Shown in pieces: positions 8,613-19,681 of a stretch of 64,000 nucleotides of DNA; within the stretch, counting starts at the first letter, position 1, and the number at the start of each line of letters is the position of its first letter. Location of the stretch: NCBI RefSeq assembly GCF_017876795.1, contig NZ_JAGIOR010000001.1, positions 1,383,501-1,447,500 on the forward strand, in the 5' to 3' direction. Below the pieces are notes generated by a model. The model searched no databases, had not been told where the DNA came from, and saw only the letters and a program-made list of their open reading frames with translations. The DNA comes from Rhizobium leguminosarum. Its GTDB lineage: Bacteria > Pseudomonadota > Alphaproteobacteria > Rhizobiales > Rhizobiaceae. Both the position numbers and the translations under genes were made by a program.

Positions 8613-8644
8613 GGCGGTCCCATCAGGGGCCGCCTTTTCTTTTT
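8613..8644 (+). terminator. Rho-independent terminator after pal
   Basis: A 9-bp stem (8613-8621 with 8626-8634, one mismatch) and an ATCA loop are followed by a T-rich run to 8644. It lies 25 bp past the pal stop and separates pal from ybgF. Confidence 0.8.
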
Positions 8645-8746
8645 GACCACACTTTGGCCAGACTCCGTTGCTTTTTGACAGCAATTGGAAAAATCTCCTG
8701 TTCGTGTCATCGAGGCGCGAAGAATCACTGAGACAGGACGATACAT

Positions 8747-9730
8747 ATGAAGAAACTTGTCGTGGCAGGCATGCTGTGCCTCGCGGCCGTGACCGGGAGC
8801 GAGCGGACGGCCTATTCGGCCTCGTTCTTCGGGCTGCATCTTGGCGGACGATCCGCGGAAAACCAACCGGCACCGCCGGTCATCAAGGTGCAGAGCGGCG
8901 ATGCCGAGGTCCGCGTGCAGCAGCTCGAAGAGCAACTGCGGCAGCTGAACGGCCGGATCGAGGAGATGAGCTTCCAGCTGCTGCAGATGCAGGAGACGAT
9001 CCGCAAGCAGCAGGAAGACAATGAATTCCGCTTCCAGCAGTTGGAAAAGACGGGCGCCGGCAGCGGTGCCGCCAAGGCTCCCGTCAAGAAGAGCGAAACC
9101 GATGCCGGTCCGGCGGCTTCCGGCGGCGATGACATCGCCAAGGTGATCCAGGCACCGCAGGGAGCCGAAATGGCTCCCTCCACCGACGTGCCTAGCAATA
9201 GCGGCCTCGGCCAACCGCCGAAGGAACTCGGCTCGATCGATTTCGATCAGAAGGGCAATGCGATCGGCGGAACTGTCGATGAAAATGCGGGGATCGGCTC
9301 CGGCCCGGTTCCCAATGCCGCCACTCCGCAGCAGACCGCATCGCTCGGTGGTGAAGCGGACCAGTACAAGTCGGCCTATGGTCACGTCTTGTCCGGCGAT
9401 TACAGCACGGCCGAACAGGAATTCACGCAGTACATCACCCGTTACCCGAGCAGTGCGCGGGCGGCGGACGCCAATTTCTGGCTTGGCGAGGCGCTCTATT
9501 CGCAGGGCAAGTACAATGAGGCGGCGAAGACTTTCCTCAATGCGCATCAGAAATACGGCACATCGGAAAAGGCGCCTGAGATGCTGTTGAAGCTCGGCAT
9601 GTCGCTAGCTGCTCTAGACAATACCGAAACGGCCTGTGCGACGCTGCGCGAAGTCTCGAAGCGTTATCCCAAGGCTTCGCGTGCCGTCATAAGCAAGGTT
9701 GCGAGCGAACAGAAGCGTCTCGCCTGCTAA
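8747..9730 (+). CDS. ybgF: Tol-Pal system protein YbgF (CpoB)
   Basis: The 327-residue periplasmic protein begins with a signal peptide ending near residue 25 (TAYSA). A Gln/Glu-rich coiled coil (about 45-105, LEEQLRQLNGRIEEMSFQLL) and a low-complexity linker come next. The C-terminal TPR domain (about 210-325) contains SGDYSTAEQEFTQYI and ANFWLGEALYSQGKYNEAA. In E. coli CpoB links Tol activity to peptidoglycan synthesis by PBP1B. It follows the pal terminator and is separated from tilS by 11 bp, so the two are likely co-transcribed. Confidence 0.92.
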   Translation: MKKLVVAGMLCLAAVTGSERTAYSASFFGLHLGGRSAENQPAPPVIKVQSGDAEVRVQQLEEQLRQLNGRIEEMSFQLLQMQETIRKQQEDNEFRFQQLEKTGAGSGAAKAPVKKSETDAGPAASGGDDIAKVIQAPQGAEMAPSTDVPSNSGLGQPPKELGSIDFDQKGNAIGGTVDENAGIGSGPVPNAATPQQTASLGGEADQYKSAYGHVLSGDYSTAEQEFTQYITRYPSSARAADANFWLGEALYSQGKYNEAAKTFLNAHQKYGTSEKAPEMLLKLGMSLAALDNTETACATLREVSKRYPKASRAVISKVASEQKRLAC

Positions 9731-9741
9731 GGTCTTCCGGC

Positions 9742-11223
9742 ATGTCTCCGGAAGCCCGATCGCCGCAAGAGGCGATCCTCCAGTTTCTCACCTCGCTTCA
9801 AAGCCCTGCACGCATTCTCGTCGCGATATCGGGCGGCAGCGATTCCACCGGCCTGCTTCTCCTCCTCGATGAAGCCGTGAAGGCCGCGCCTCATCTCAAA
9901 ATTTCCCTATGCGCTGCGACCGTCGACCATGCGTTGCGCGCCGGCTCCGCAGACGAGGCGCATGCAGTCGCAGCCCTCTGCACCTCGCGCGGCATTCCAC
10001 ACACTATCCCGACCTGGCAGGGCGACAAGCCGAAAACCGGCATCATGGCCGCGGCCCGCGAGGCGCGTTACGGCCTTCTGGCCGAAGCGGCGGAAGCGCT
10101 TGGCGCCGATCTCATCGTCACCGCCCATACACTCGACGACCAGCGCGAAACACTTGCCATGCGCGGCATGCGAACGGAGCAGGTTTCGACCGGCATTGCC
10201 GATGCGGTGCTCTTCAACCGGCATTTCTGGGTCCTGCGGCCGCTTCTCTTTTCCAGCCGGGCGGATATCCGCACTTTCCTCAGCGAGCGGGGCGTGCCGT
10301 GGATCGACGATCCGAGCAATGAGGATGTGAAGTACGAGCGCGTGCGGATCCGGCGGCGCCTTTCGACCGATGCAGGTCCTGAGAAAAATATCCCCAGGGC
10401 CTGGGAAGATCGACTGGCGCTTTCGGCCAAGGCCGCAGACTGGCTGGATCGTCACTTCAGGCTTCACGGCGGCCTGCTGGGGCAGGTGATGCCGGACGGG
10501 TTGCGGCAGGATCGGGCAGTCCTCGACTATGCGCTCGGCCGTCTGACAGCCGTTTTCGGCGGGCAGCCGTTTGCGCCGGGGAGGGCGCATATGGAGCGCC
10601 TTCTCTCATTTGCCAGCGGCAGCCAGCCGGGACGGATGACCGCCGGCAGGGTGGTGTTCGATCTCAGGCGTGACGGGCTTTATCTCACGCGCGAGAGCCG
10701 GGGGATCTTGCCGCTGGTGTTGCGGCCAGGAGAGGCGGGGGTTTGGGATGGGAGGTTCGAGGCAATAAACGGGTCTGGAACGACAGTAAAGATCGAGGGG
10801 CAGGCCGCCGCGCGCTCCTCCCTCATTCCTGTCCTCGGGCCTGACCCGAGGGATGTCACAGGAATCCAGCCACCGCGCGTCGGCGCGGTGAATGACCTTA
10901 CAACGCATGAAGAGTCTCCCGCGCCCAAGGACTTGGGCGCACTGGATTCCTGTGACGAGCACAGGAATGAGGGAGGATGGGGCGCGGGCCTGCCCAAGGC
11001 CGCGTGGAAGCGCGCCATCGCCTCGGCGCCGGTGTTATCCGCCGACGGAACCATTCTATCGCAGGAATCTGCGCCGACGATCGACCTAACGCCTTATTTC
11101 GCACCCTTCGACCGCTTTTTGACACGATTTGATTTCATCTTTGCTGACAGGCTTTCGGCGGTTTTCGCAACGGCGCCCTATCCGAGACCGCCTTTAAGAA
11201 GTATTGACGGAAAAACCATCTGA
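9742..11223 (+). CDS. tilS: tRNA(Ile)-lysidine synthetase TilS, with an inserted 54-codon palindromic repeat
   Basis: TilS converts the CAU anticodon of tRNA-Ile2 to lysidine so that it reads AUA. The N-terminal PP-loop ATPase motif is clear (LVAISGGSDSTGLLLLL, about residues 30-45). It is 493 residues long, whereas without codons 359-412 it would be 439, nearer the usual length. Those 54 codons are exactly a 162-bp palindromic repeat (10816-10977) read in frame, inserted in the C-terminal region where sequence conservation is weak. The gene stays open through the repeat, so the enzyme probably tolerates the extra peptide. AAGG precedes ATG 9742. Confidence 0.92.
   Translation: MSPEARSPQEAILQFLTSLQSPARILVAISGGSDSTGLLLLLDEAVKAAPHLKISLCAATVDHALRAGSADEAHAVAALCTSRGIPHTIPTWQGDKPKTGIMAAAREARYGLLAEAAEALGADLIVTAHTLDDQRETLAMRGMRTEQVSTGIADAVLFNRHFWVLRPLLFSSRADIRTFLSERGVPWIDDPSNEDVKYERVRIRRRLSTDAGPEKNIPRAWEDRLALSAKAADWLDRHFRLHGGLLGQVMPDGLRQDRAVLDYALGRLTAVFGGQPFAPGRAHMERLLSFASGSQPGRMTAGRVVFDLRRDGLYLTRESRGILPLVLRPGEAGVWDGRFEAINGSGTTVKIEGQAAARSSLIPVLGPDPRDVTGIQPPRVGAVNDLTTHEESPAPKDLGALDSCDEHRNEGGWGAGLPKAAWKRAIASAPVLSADGTILSQESAPTIDLTPYFAPFDRFLTRFDFIFADRLSAVFATAPYPRPPLRSIDGKTI
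10816..10977. repeat. 162-bp mosaic palindromic element inside tilS
   Basis: The outer inverted repeats are perfect over 17 bp (10816-10832 and 10961-10977). A second nested pair of 15 bp is perfect (10855-10869 and 10942-10956). Three hairpins lie inside: 10833-10851 (7-bp stem), 10871-10890 (8-bp stem, GTCG loop) and 10921-10940 (9-bp stem). The layout is that of bacterial mosaic or interspersed palindromic repeats common in rhizobia. The length is a multiple of three, begins on a codon boundary and contains no stop in the tilS frame. A shorter, degraded relative lies at 14999-15058. Confidence 0.88.
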
Positions 11224-11320
11224 CCTGGGGGATCGCCTTGGCAATCGCACGGCGCAACCCTATGTTAGATACGAATAAGACGGTCGCCATGAGGCGGCTG
11301 TTCCAGTGCTGGGGAGTTCA

Positions 11321-13249
<1,929 letters not shown>

Positions 13250-13270
13250 GCGGCTAGCACCATCTTGAAC

Positions 13271-13308
13271 AAGGCCGGATTTCCCAAACGGGAGACCCGG
13301 CCTTTTCC
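13271..13308 (+). terminator. Terminator after ftsH
   Basis: An imperfect long stem (AAGGCCGG ... CCGGCCTT) with an AAAC-containing loop ends in TTTT. It begins 21 bp past the ftsH stop. Confidence 0.65.
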
Positions 13309-13491
13309 ATTGGTAACGGGATATAATCATTTTTCTTGCTAATTTACGTGCTGATAGCCTCATTTTGTGGCATTCCGCTGAATTGAGGCAAGCATGAATC
13401 ACGCTCCTGGATGAACGACATTCCATGGAAGCCGGATTCGCTTGGAACGGTGCGCTGCCTTGAATGGCGCGCGGAAAGCGCAGGAGTGCAG

Positions 13492-14844
13492 ATGAAAAGA
13501 CGCTATTTCGGTACGGACGGCATTCGTGGCCAATCCAACGTCTTCCCGATGACGCCAGATCTCGCTATGCGGGTCGGCATTGCCGCCGGCACGATCTTCC
13601 GCCGCGGCAACCATCGCCACCGTGTCGTCATCGGCAAGGATACGCGTCTTTCCGGTTATATGCTTGAGAACGCCATGGTCGCGGGCTTCACGGCTGCCGG
13701 GCTGGATGCCTTTATTCTCGGCCCGATTCCGACGCCGGCCGTCGCCATGCTGACGCGCTCGCTGCGCTGCGATATCGGTGTGATGATTTCGGCTTCGCAC
13801 AATCCTTACGAGGATAACGGCATCAAACTCTTCGGTCCCGATGGCTACAAGCTTTCCGACGACCTCGAAACCGAGATCGAGGACCTGCTTGAAAAGGACC
13901 TGAACGCGCAGCTCGCCAAATCCGACGATATCGGCCGCGCCAAGCGCGTTGACGGCGTGCATGACCGCTATATCGAACATGCCAAGCGCACGCTGCCGCG
14001 CGATGTGACGCTGCAGGGCCTTCGGATCGCGATCGATTGCGCCAATGGTGCTGCCTACAAAGTGGCACCCGCCGTGCTCTGGGAGCTCGGTGCCGAGGTC
14101 GTCACCATCGGCAACGAGCCGAACGGCACCAATATCAATCTCAATTGCGGCTCCACCAGCCCCGTCGCGCTTCAGAAGAAGGTCGACGAGGTGCGCGCCG
14201 ATATCGGCATCGCTCTCGACGGCGACGCGGACCGCGTGATCATCGTTGACGAAAACGGCTCGATCGTCGATGGCGACCAGCTGATGGCCGTCATCGCCGA
14301 GAGCTGGGCCGAAAACCAGCAGCTGCGCGGCAACGGCATCGTCGCCACCGTGATGTCCAATCTCGGCCTCGAACGCTTCCTCGACGAGCGCGGCATGGCG
14401 CTTGCCCGCACGCGGGTCGGCGATCGCTATGTCGTCGAGCATATGCGCCAACACAATTACAATGTCGGCGGCGAGCAGTCGGGCCACATCGTGCTTTCGG
14501 ATTACGGCACGACAGGCGATGGTCTCGTCGCAGCGCTGCAGATCCTGGCCGCGGTCAAGCGCACCGGCCGGACCGTCAGCGAGGTCTGCCGCCGCTTCGA
14601 GCCGGTGCCGCAGCTCCTGCGCAATGTCCGCATCAGCGGCGGCAAGCCGCTGGAGGATATCCAGGTGCAGAAGGCGATCGCCGATGCCGAAGCCGAGCTC
14701 GCCAAGAACGGCCGCCTGGTCATCCGCCCCTCGGGCACCGAGCCGCTGATCCGCGTCATGGCCGAGGGCGACGACCGCGCGCAGATCGAGCGCATCGTCA
14801 ACGAGCTGATCGGCACGATCTCGAACGTTCGAACCGCCGCCTGA
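13492..14844 (+). CDS. glmM: Phosphoglucosamine mutase
   Basis: GlmM (450 residues) interconverts glucosamine-6-phosphate and glucosamine-1-phosphate, feeding UDP-GlcNAc for peptidoglycan and lipopolysaccharide. It begins [13 protein letters not shown]. The phosphoserine loop is [15 protein letters not shown] (active Ser near residue 102), the metal loop is LDGDADRVI and the phosphate-binding site [12 protein letters not shown] is near the end. ATG 13492 is preferred because AGGAG lies about 5 bases upstream and the family begins here; an open upstream extension of 27 codons is not conserved. It follows ftsH after a terminator and so is probably transcribed on its own. Confidence 0.97.
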   Translation: MKRRYFGTDGIRGQSNVFPMTPDLAMRVGIAAGTIFRRGNHRHRVVIGKDTRLSGYMLENAMVAGFTAAGLDAFILGPIPTPAVAMLTRSLRCDIGVMISASHNPYEDNGIKLFGPDGYKLSDDLETEIEDLLEKDLNAQLAKSDDIGRAKRVDGVHDRYIEHAKRTLPRDVTLQGLRIAIDCANGAAYKVAPAVLWELGAEVVTIGNEPNGTNINLNCGSTSPVALQKKVDEVRADIGIALDGDADRVIIVDENGSIVDGDQLMAVIAESWAENQQLRGNGIVATVMSNLGLERFLDERGMALARTRVGDRYVVEHMRQHNYNVGGEQSGHIVLSDYGTTGDGLVAALQILAAVKRTGRTVSEVCRRFEPVPQLLRNVRISGGKPLEDIQVQKAIADAEAELAKNGRLVIRPSGTEPLIRVMAEGDDRAQIERIVNELIGTISNVRTAA

Positions 14845-15223
14845 GTCGTTGATGCTCGGAGAATGGGCGGCTCCTCTCTCCGCCCTCAGGATCAGGCTGA
14901 TCGGTGTGCCGTGCGGCTGATGGGCTGATCGACGTGCTTTGCTCGTGAAGCTTCGTTCGACGCTGCGCTCCATGGCAGAAAATCTAGCGCAAGTATCAAC
15001 CCTCTCTCCCTATTTCTGTGACGAGCGCAGGTGAGGGAGGGTGAGGCGAGCGTGCCCACCAACTTGCGGCAATCCATGTTTCCTCTACCGGAAGCTTCAA
15101 GATCTACGGTAAATAATCGTGGTTAAGTAGCTTTTAACGTTTCCCATTCATTATCCATCCGAAGCGTATCAGTTTGGCAGCGACTTGAGCCTGCCGACGC
15201 AACGGGATTTTGGAGTGGGATCC
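14845..15223. other. Intergenic region glmM to outer-membrane protein gene: degraded repeat and CtrA-type box
   Basis: No convincing gene is seen in these 379 bp. A GC-rich stretch at 14890-14935 repeats GCTGATCG/GGGCTGATCG short motifs. At 14999-15058 a sequence resembles the right half of the palindromic element inside tilS (TCTGTGACGAGCGCAGG then GAGGGAGGGTGAGGC). At 15123-15138 there is a perfect CtrA-type site, described separately. Confidence 0.6.
15123..15138 (+). promoter_or_regulatory. Perfect CtrA-type full site TTAA-N7-TTAAC
   Basis: TTAAGTAGCTTTTAAC matches the alphaproteobacterial CtrA consensus TTAA-N7-TTAAC exactly. It lies about 86 bp before the ATG of the outer-membrane protein gene, a plausible promoter-proximal position. 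Binding is inferred, not shown. Confidence 0.5.
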
Positions 15224-16063
15224 ATGAAAAGAAGCTTGTCCGGCATCTTCGCCGCATTGTTGATCGCGACAAACGCCTATTCCGCCGACCTCGCCCCTGC
15301 CGAGCCGATCCCGGAGCAGCCGCCCGAAGTGACGGTCAGTGAAGCGACCGGCTGGTACCTGCGTGGCGATGTCGGTTATGCCTTCACCGATCTGCGCGGC
15401 GCCCGCTATTTCCAGGGCAGCAACGCCAACGAAGTCGATTTCGACAGTGCCGATCTGGACGACGCATGGACGGTCGGCGGCGGTGTCGGTTATCAGATCA
15501 ACAGCTATCTGCGCACCGATCTGACCTTCGATTATCTGACGCAGGCTGATTTCGAGGGTTCGACGGTCGGGCAGTGCGGCTTCCCCTTGGTGGATTGCAC
15601 TTCGAGCGACCGCTCCTCGCTGACTGCCTACACGCTGCTCGCCAACGCCTATGTTGATCTCGGCACCTATGGTTACGTCACGCCTTACGTCGGCGCCGGT
15701 ATCGGCGGTTCCTACGTGAAGTGGAAGAACCTGCGCAACGTCGCCTGCGCCGATGACGGCAGCTTCTGCGACGACCAGGTCACCCATGGCGGCAAAGGCA
15801 ATTGGCGCTTTACTTACGCCCTCATGGCCGGCGCTTCGATCGACGTCACCTGCAACGTCAAGGCCGATGTCGGCTACCGCTACCTGCATATCGACGGCGG
15901 CAACATGTTCGGCTATGCCGATAACGGCGGCCCCGGCCGCGACAAGGGTCTCAGCGTCCACGAAGCCCGCGTCGGCGCCCGTTATCTCTTCAGTGGCTGC
16001 GCTCAACCCGTCGCCTATGAACCGCCGCCGGAAATTCCGCTGCAGCAGCCAGTCTACAAGTAA
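15224..16063 (+). CDS. Outer-membrane beta-barrel protein (opacity/Omp25-like)
   Basis: This 279-residue protein has a signal peptide (MKRSLSGIFAALLIATNAYS, cleavage near ADLA). A Pro/Glu-rich spacer leads to an eight-strand type beta barrel with alternating aromatic strands (GWYLRGDVGYAFTD, LRTDLTFDYLTQADF, VGYRYLHIDGG, ARVGARYLF). Two internal Cys pairs lie in loops (about residues 120-127 and 173-180). This matches the outer-membrane opacity family common in rhizobia, whose members shape the envelope; no specific ligand can be named. ATG 15224 has GGAG upstream. A CtrA-type box precedes it and a terminator follows. Confidence 0.8.
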   Translation: MKRSLSGIFAALLIATNAYSADLAPAEPIPEQPPEVTVSEATGWYLRGDVGYAFTDLRGARYFQGSNANEVDFDSADLDDAWTVGGGVGYQINSYLRTDLTFDYLTQADFEGSTVGQCGFPLVDCTSSDRSSLTAYTLLANAYVDLGTYGYVTPYVGAGIGGSYVKWKNLRNVACADDGSFCDDQVTHGGKGNWRFTYALMAGASIDVTCNVKADVGYRYLHIDGGNMFGYADNGGPGRDKGLSVHEARVGARYLFSGCAQPVAYEPPPEIPLQQPVYK

Positions 16064-16083
16064 ACCCAATCTTCTTATCTCAG

Positions 16084-16112
16084 AAAGCCGCTCCTAATCC
16101 GGGCGGCTTTTT
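16084..16112 (+). terminator. Terminator after outer-membrane protein gene
   Basis: An 8-bp stem AAAGCCGC/GCGGCTTT with an 11-base loop ends in a run of five T. It starts about 20 bp past the stop codon. Confidence 0.75.
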
Positions 16113-16194
16113 GCTGCGTCAAGCGCGCCTGCGTCAAAATATCTTCTCTCTGCGACACTTCGATCTTGACTATGACGCCTCCGATCCATACACA

Positions 16195-16249
16195 CGGCGG
16201 CGGGACACCCTTCCCCAACGAAGGGCTTTCTATCTGAGAGGATAGCATC
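16195..16249 (+). ncRNA. serC RNA leader motif
   Basis: Directly before serC there are two small hairpins: CCCTTC/GAAGGG (16208-16225) and CTATC/GATAG (16230-16245). The second ends 4 bases from the ATG and holds the only Shine-Dalgarno-like bases (GAGAGGA). The layout fits the serC motif described upstream of serC in Rhizobiales, as I recall it. It probably controls translation initiation by hiding the ribosome site. The ligand, if any, is unknown to me. Confidence 0.7.
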
Positions 16250-17428
16250 ATGGCGAAGACCGCAAAGCCGGACATCCGTCCGCACAATACTCATTTTTCT
16301 TCTGGCCCCTGCTCGAAGCGCCCCGGTTGGTCGCTCGAGGCTCTTTCCGACGCGGCTCTTGGCCGTTCGCATCGCGCGAAGGTCGGCAAGGCCAAGCTCA
16401 AGCAGGCGATCGACCTTACCCGTGAAATTCTCGACGTGCCGGCGGATTATCGCATCGGCATCGTTCCGGCTTCCGATACTGGCGCCGTCGAAATGGCGCT
16501 CTGGTCGCTGCTCGGCGAACGCGGCGTCGACATGCTCGCCTGGGAAAGCTTCGGCGCCGGCTGGGTTACCGATGTCGTCAAGCAGCTGAAGCTCAAGGAT
16601 GTGCGCAAGCTCGAAGCCGGCTACGGCGAGCTTCCGGATCTCTCCGCCGTCGATTTCGACCGTGACGTGGTCTTCACCTGGAACGGCACCACCTCGGGCG
16701 TGCGCGTGCCGAACGCCGATTTCATCCCTGCCGATCGCAAGGGCCTGACGATCTGCGATGCGACTTCGGCCGCTTTCGCGCAGGAACTCGATTTCGCCAA
16801 GCTCGATGTCGTCACCTTCTCCTGGCAGAAGGTTCTGGGCGGCGAGGGTGCCCATGGCGTCATTATCCTTTCGCCGCGCGCCGTCGAGCGTCTGGTCACC
16901 TACACGCCGGCATGGCCGCTGCCAAAGATCTTCCGCATGACCTCTGGCGGCAAGCTCACAGAAGGCATCTTCCAGGGCGAGACGATCAACACGCCGTCGA
17001 TGCTCTGCGTCGAGGACTATATCGACGCGCTTGTCTGGGCCAAGGGCCTCGGCGGCCTCAAGGCACTGATTGCGCGCGCCGATGCCAATGCCAAAGTCAT
17101 TCATGACTTCGTCGCCGCCAACGATTGGATCGCCAATCTCGCCGTCAAGGCGGAAACGGCCTCCAACACCTCGGTCTGCCTGAAGATCATCGACAAGGAT
17201 ATCGCGGCCCTTGACGACGATGGTCAGGCGAATTTCGCCAAGGGCCTGGTCGGCCTGCTCGAAAAGGAAGGCGTCGCCTATGACGTCGGCCATTACCGCG
17301 ACGCGCCGTCCGGCCTGCGTATTTGGGCCGGCGCCACCATCGAGGCATCCGACATGCAGAAGCTGATGCCCTGGCTTTCCTGGGCCTTCGAAACGCAGAA
17401 GGCGCAGCTCGGCCAGGCTGCCACCTGA
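16250..17428 (+). CDS. serC: Phosphoserine aminotransferase
   Basis: SerC (392 residues) transfers an amino group from glutamate to 3-phosphohydroxypyruvate in serine synthesis and also acts in pyridoxal phosphate synthesis. It is the longer alphaproteobacterial form, with [12 protein letters not shown] at the start and the PLP-binding Lys in [14 protein letters not shown] (about residue 194). It lies 83 bp before serA and is almost certainly in one operon with it. The two-hairpin leader ending 4 bases before the ATG suggests translational control. Confidence 0.95.
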   Translation: MAKTAKPDIRPHNTHFSSGPCSKRPGWSLEALSDAALGRSHRAKVGKAKLKQAIDLTREILDVPADYRIGIVPASDTGAVEMALWSLLGERGVDMLAWESFGAGWVTDVVKQLKLKDVRKLEAGYGELPDLSAVDFDRDVVFTWNGTTSGVRVPNADFIPADRKGLTICDATSAAFAQELDFAKLDVVTFSWQKVLGGEGAHGVIILSPRAVERLVTYTPAWPLPKIFRMTSGGKLTEGIFQGETINTPSMLCVEDYIDALVWAKGLGGLKALIARADANAKVIHDFVAANDWIANLAVKAETASNTSVCLKIIDKDIAALDDDGQANFAKGLVGLLEKEGVAYDVGHYRDAPSGLRIWAGATIEASDMQKLMPWLSWAFETQKAQLGQAAT

Positions 17429-17441
17429 CGTGATCGCATCC

Positions 17442-17463
17442 GGCTCCGCCCCAGGGCGGAGCC
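17442..17463 (+). other. GC-rich hairpin between serC and serA
   Basis: GGCTCCGCC and GGCGGAGCC form a perfect 9-bp stem with a 4-base loop. No T run follows, so it is not a normal terminator. It may set the serC:serA mRNA ratio by protecting the upstream 3' end. Confidence 0.45.
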
Positions 17464-17511
17464 CAGCATTCTAATTTCATCCATCGCTGAACACTTTTGA
17501 AGGAGGCCATA

Positions 17512-19107
17512 ATGGCACCTCGCGTTCTCGTATCCGACGAATTGTCGGAAACCGCCGTCCAGATCTTCCGCGACCGCGGCGTCGAAGTCGATTTCGAACC
17601 GCAGCTCGGCAAAGACAAGGACCGTCTGCTCGAAGTCATCGGCAAGTATGATGGTCTGGCCATCCGCTCCGCCACCAAGGTGACGGAAAAGATCATCCAG
17701 GGGGCAACGAACCTCAAGGTCGTCGGCCGCGCCGGCATAGGCGTCGACAATGTTGATATCCCCGCCGCTTCGCGCCGCGGCATCATCGTCATGAACACGC
17801 CCTTCGGCAACTCGATCACGACGGCCGAACACGCGATCGCGCTGATGTTCGCCGTCGCTCGCCAGCTTCCTGCAGCCGATACCTCGACGCAGGCCGGCAA
17901 ATGGGAGAAGTCGAAATTCATGGGTGTCGAGATCACCGGCAAGACGCTTGGCGTCATCGGCGCCGGCAATATCGGCTCGATCGTCTGCGCCCGTGCCATC
18001 GGTCTCAAGATGCATGTCGTCGCCTATGACCCGTTCCTCTCCAAGGAGCGCGCCGAGGAAATGGGCGTCACAAAGGTCGAACTGGAAGAGCTCTTCGCCC
18101 GAGCCGACTTCATCACGCTGCATGTACCGATGACCGACAAGACGCGCGGCATCCTCAACAAGGAAGCGCTGGCAAAGACCAAGCCGGGGGTGCGCATCAT
18201 CAACTGCGCCCGTGGTGGTCTGGTCGACGAAGCAGCTCTTGCCGAAGCGATCAAGTCCGGCCATGTCGCCGGTGCCGCCTTCGACGTCTTCGAGGTCGAG
18301 CCCGCCAAGGAAAGCCCGCTCTTCGGCCTGCCGAATGTTGTCTGCACGCCGCATCTCGGCGCCTCGACGACCGAGGCGCAGGAAAACGTCGCCCTGCAGG
18401 TGGCCGAACAGATGGCGGATTACCTCGTCAAGGGTGCGGTCTCAAACGCCATAAACATGCCGTCGATCACCGCTGAGGAAGCGCCGATCCTGAAGCCCTT
18501 CATCCGCCTTGCCGATGTCCTCGGCGCCTTTGTCGGCCAGGTCACCGAGGAGCCGATCAAGGAAATCGAGATCCTCTACGACGGCGTCACCGCCAACATG
18601 AACACGCGGGCGCTGACGAGTGCGGTGCTTGCCGGTCTCATTCGCCCGCAGGTCGCCGACGTCAACATGGTTTCGGCGCCGATCATGGTCAAGGAAAAGG
18701 GCGTCGTACTGTCCGAGGTCAAGCGCGACAAGACAGGTGTGTTCGACGGTTATATCAAGCTGACGGTGACGACCGAAAGCATGACGCGCTCGGTCGCCGG
18801 CACGGTGTTTTCGGATGGCAAGCCGCGCTTCATCCAGATCAAGGGCATCAACCTCGATGCCGATGTCGGCTCGCATATGATCTACATCACCAATACCGAC
18901 GTTCCCGGCATGATCGGCTTCATCGGCATGACGCTTGGTACTGCCGGCGTCAACATCGCCAACTTCCAGCTCGGCCGCGACAAGCAGGGCGGGGACGCCA
19001 TCGCGTTGCTCTATGTCGATGGCGAGGTGGACGACGGCGTTCTCGGGGAGCTGACGGCCCACCAGGCCATCCGCCAGGCAAAGCTGCTCACCTTCAATAT
19101 CGACTGA
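17512..19107 (+). CDS. serA: D-3-phosphoglycerate dehydrogenase
   Basis: SerA (531 residues) oxidises 3-phosphoglycerate with NAD in the first step of serine synthesis. The catalytic part has the Rossmann motif GVIGAGNIGSIVCARAIG (about 145-165) and the conserved Arg in INCARGGLVDEAAL, Glu in DVFEVEP and His in CTPHLGAS. An intervening domain and a C-terminal ACT domain (about 455-530, MIYITNTDVPGMIGFIG) make it the long type. ATG 17512 has AGGAGG 5 bases upstream; a TTG further up is not needed. It is paired with serC. Confidence 0.97.
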   Translation: MAPRVLVSDELSETAVQIFRDRGVEVDFEPQLGKDKDRLLEVIGKYDGLAIRSATKVTEKIIQGATNLKVVGRAGIGVDNVDIPAASRRGIIVMNTPFGNSITTAEHAIALMFAVARQLPAADTSTQAGKWEKSKFMGVEITGKTLGVIGAGNIGSIVCARAIGLKMHVVAYDPFLSKERAEEMGVTKVELEELFARADFITLHVPMTDKTRGILNKEALAKTKPGVRIINCARGGLVDEAALAEAIKSGHVAGAAFDVFEVEPAKESPLFGLPNVVCTPHLGASTTEAQENVALQVAEQMADYLVKGAVSNAINMPSITAEEAPILKPFIRLADVLGAFVGQVTEEPIKEIEILYDGVTANMNTRALTSAVLAGLIRPQVADVNMVSAPIMVKEKGVVLSEVKRDKTGVFDGYIKLTVTTESMTRSVAGTVFSDGKPRFIQIKGINLDADVGSHMIYITNTDVPGMIGFIGMTLGTAGVNIANFQLGRDKQGGDAIALLYVDGEVDDGVLGELTAHQAIRQAKLLTFNID

Positions 19108-19133
19108 GTTTCGCCTTCCCAAGGCAAGACAGG

Positions 19134-19167
19134 AAAAACCCGGCGCGGGAAACGGCGCCGGGTTTTT
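19134..19167 (+). terminator. Terminator after serA
   Basis: A strong stem AAAAACCCGGCGC paired with GGCGCCGGGTTTTT closes a short loop. The A/T ends make it usable from either side, so it may also end the minus-strand gene at 19191. Confidence 0.85.
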
Positions 19168-19190
19168 GCCGTGTCGGAAAAGAATGAAAC

Positions 19191-19457
19191 TTAATGGTGC
19201 TGGCGTTTCCGACGGGCGATCTTGCCGAAACGGGCGACATGGTCTTCAGCCTTCGTGCGGTTAAGGAAGGCGAGCCGGCTGCCGTCCAGGCCCTGGAAGA
19301 ATTCGTCCCAGGAAATTTCTTCCTGCGATTCCGAGGAAAAATCAACGCGGACGGTTTCGCTGTCCGGTGCGTTGTTAATACGGGCGGGATGGCCGCCGCG
19401 CGACTCGATCCAATGTCTGATCCTGCTGTAATCGGTCGTCGTGCCGAACCTGCCCAT
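19191..19457 (-). CDS. Small conserved hypothetical protein
   Basis: I do not recognise the family. The product is 88 residues starting MGRFGTTTDYSRIRHWIESR. The ATG has GAGGAGGG 4 bases upstream, stronger evidence than for the open extension of 24 codons before it. There is no signal peptide or membrane segment. The N-terminal half looks like a small folded domain (RIRHWIESRGGHPARI), the middle is acidic (SSESQEEISWDEFFQGLDG) and the tail is basic (KIARRKRQHH). It converges on serA and shares the bidirectional terminator. I believe similar proteins occur in other rhizobia but cannot search. Confidence 0.75.
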   Translation of the reverse strand: MGRFGTTTDYSRIRHWIESRGGHPARINNAPDSETVRVDFSSESQEEISWDEFFQGLDGSRLAFLNRTKAEDHVARFGKIARRKRQHH

Positions 19458-19681
19458 GAAACCCTCCTCAGCAATTCGATTGCAACATCGATCAACGCAC
19501 GATCGGCGGAATTGTTCCGTATCATTCAAATAGTTTTATCGCAGGCCGAGACCGCGATAGTGAACCTCGCCTTTGCATATCCTGTAGGCGGAAGCTCAAA
19601 GTTTAAGCCGAGTATGATTCTGATTTTATTTAACTTTTCTCAGTATACCGCTGGCATCGGCATCAACCGCGTGCGAATTCC

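Noticed and set aside
8012..9547. 511-codon minus-strand frame across pal and ybgF
   Set aside because: It crosses two real genes and a strong terminator and shows no family motif.
13399..14973. 524-codon minus-strand frame opposite glmM
   Set aside because: Shadow of glmM; no start signal or recognisable domain.
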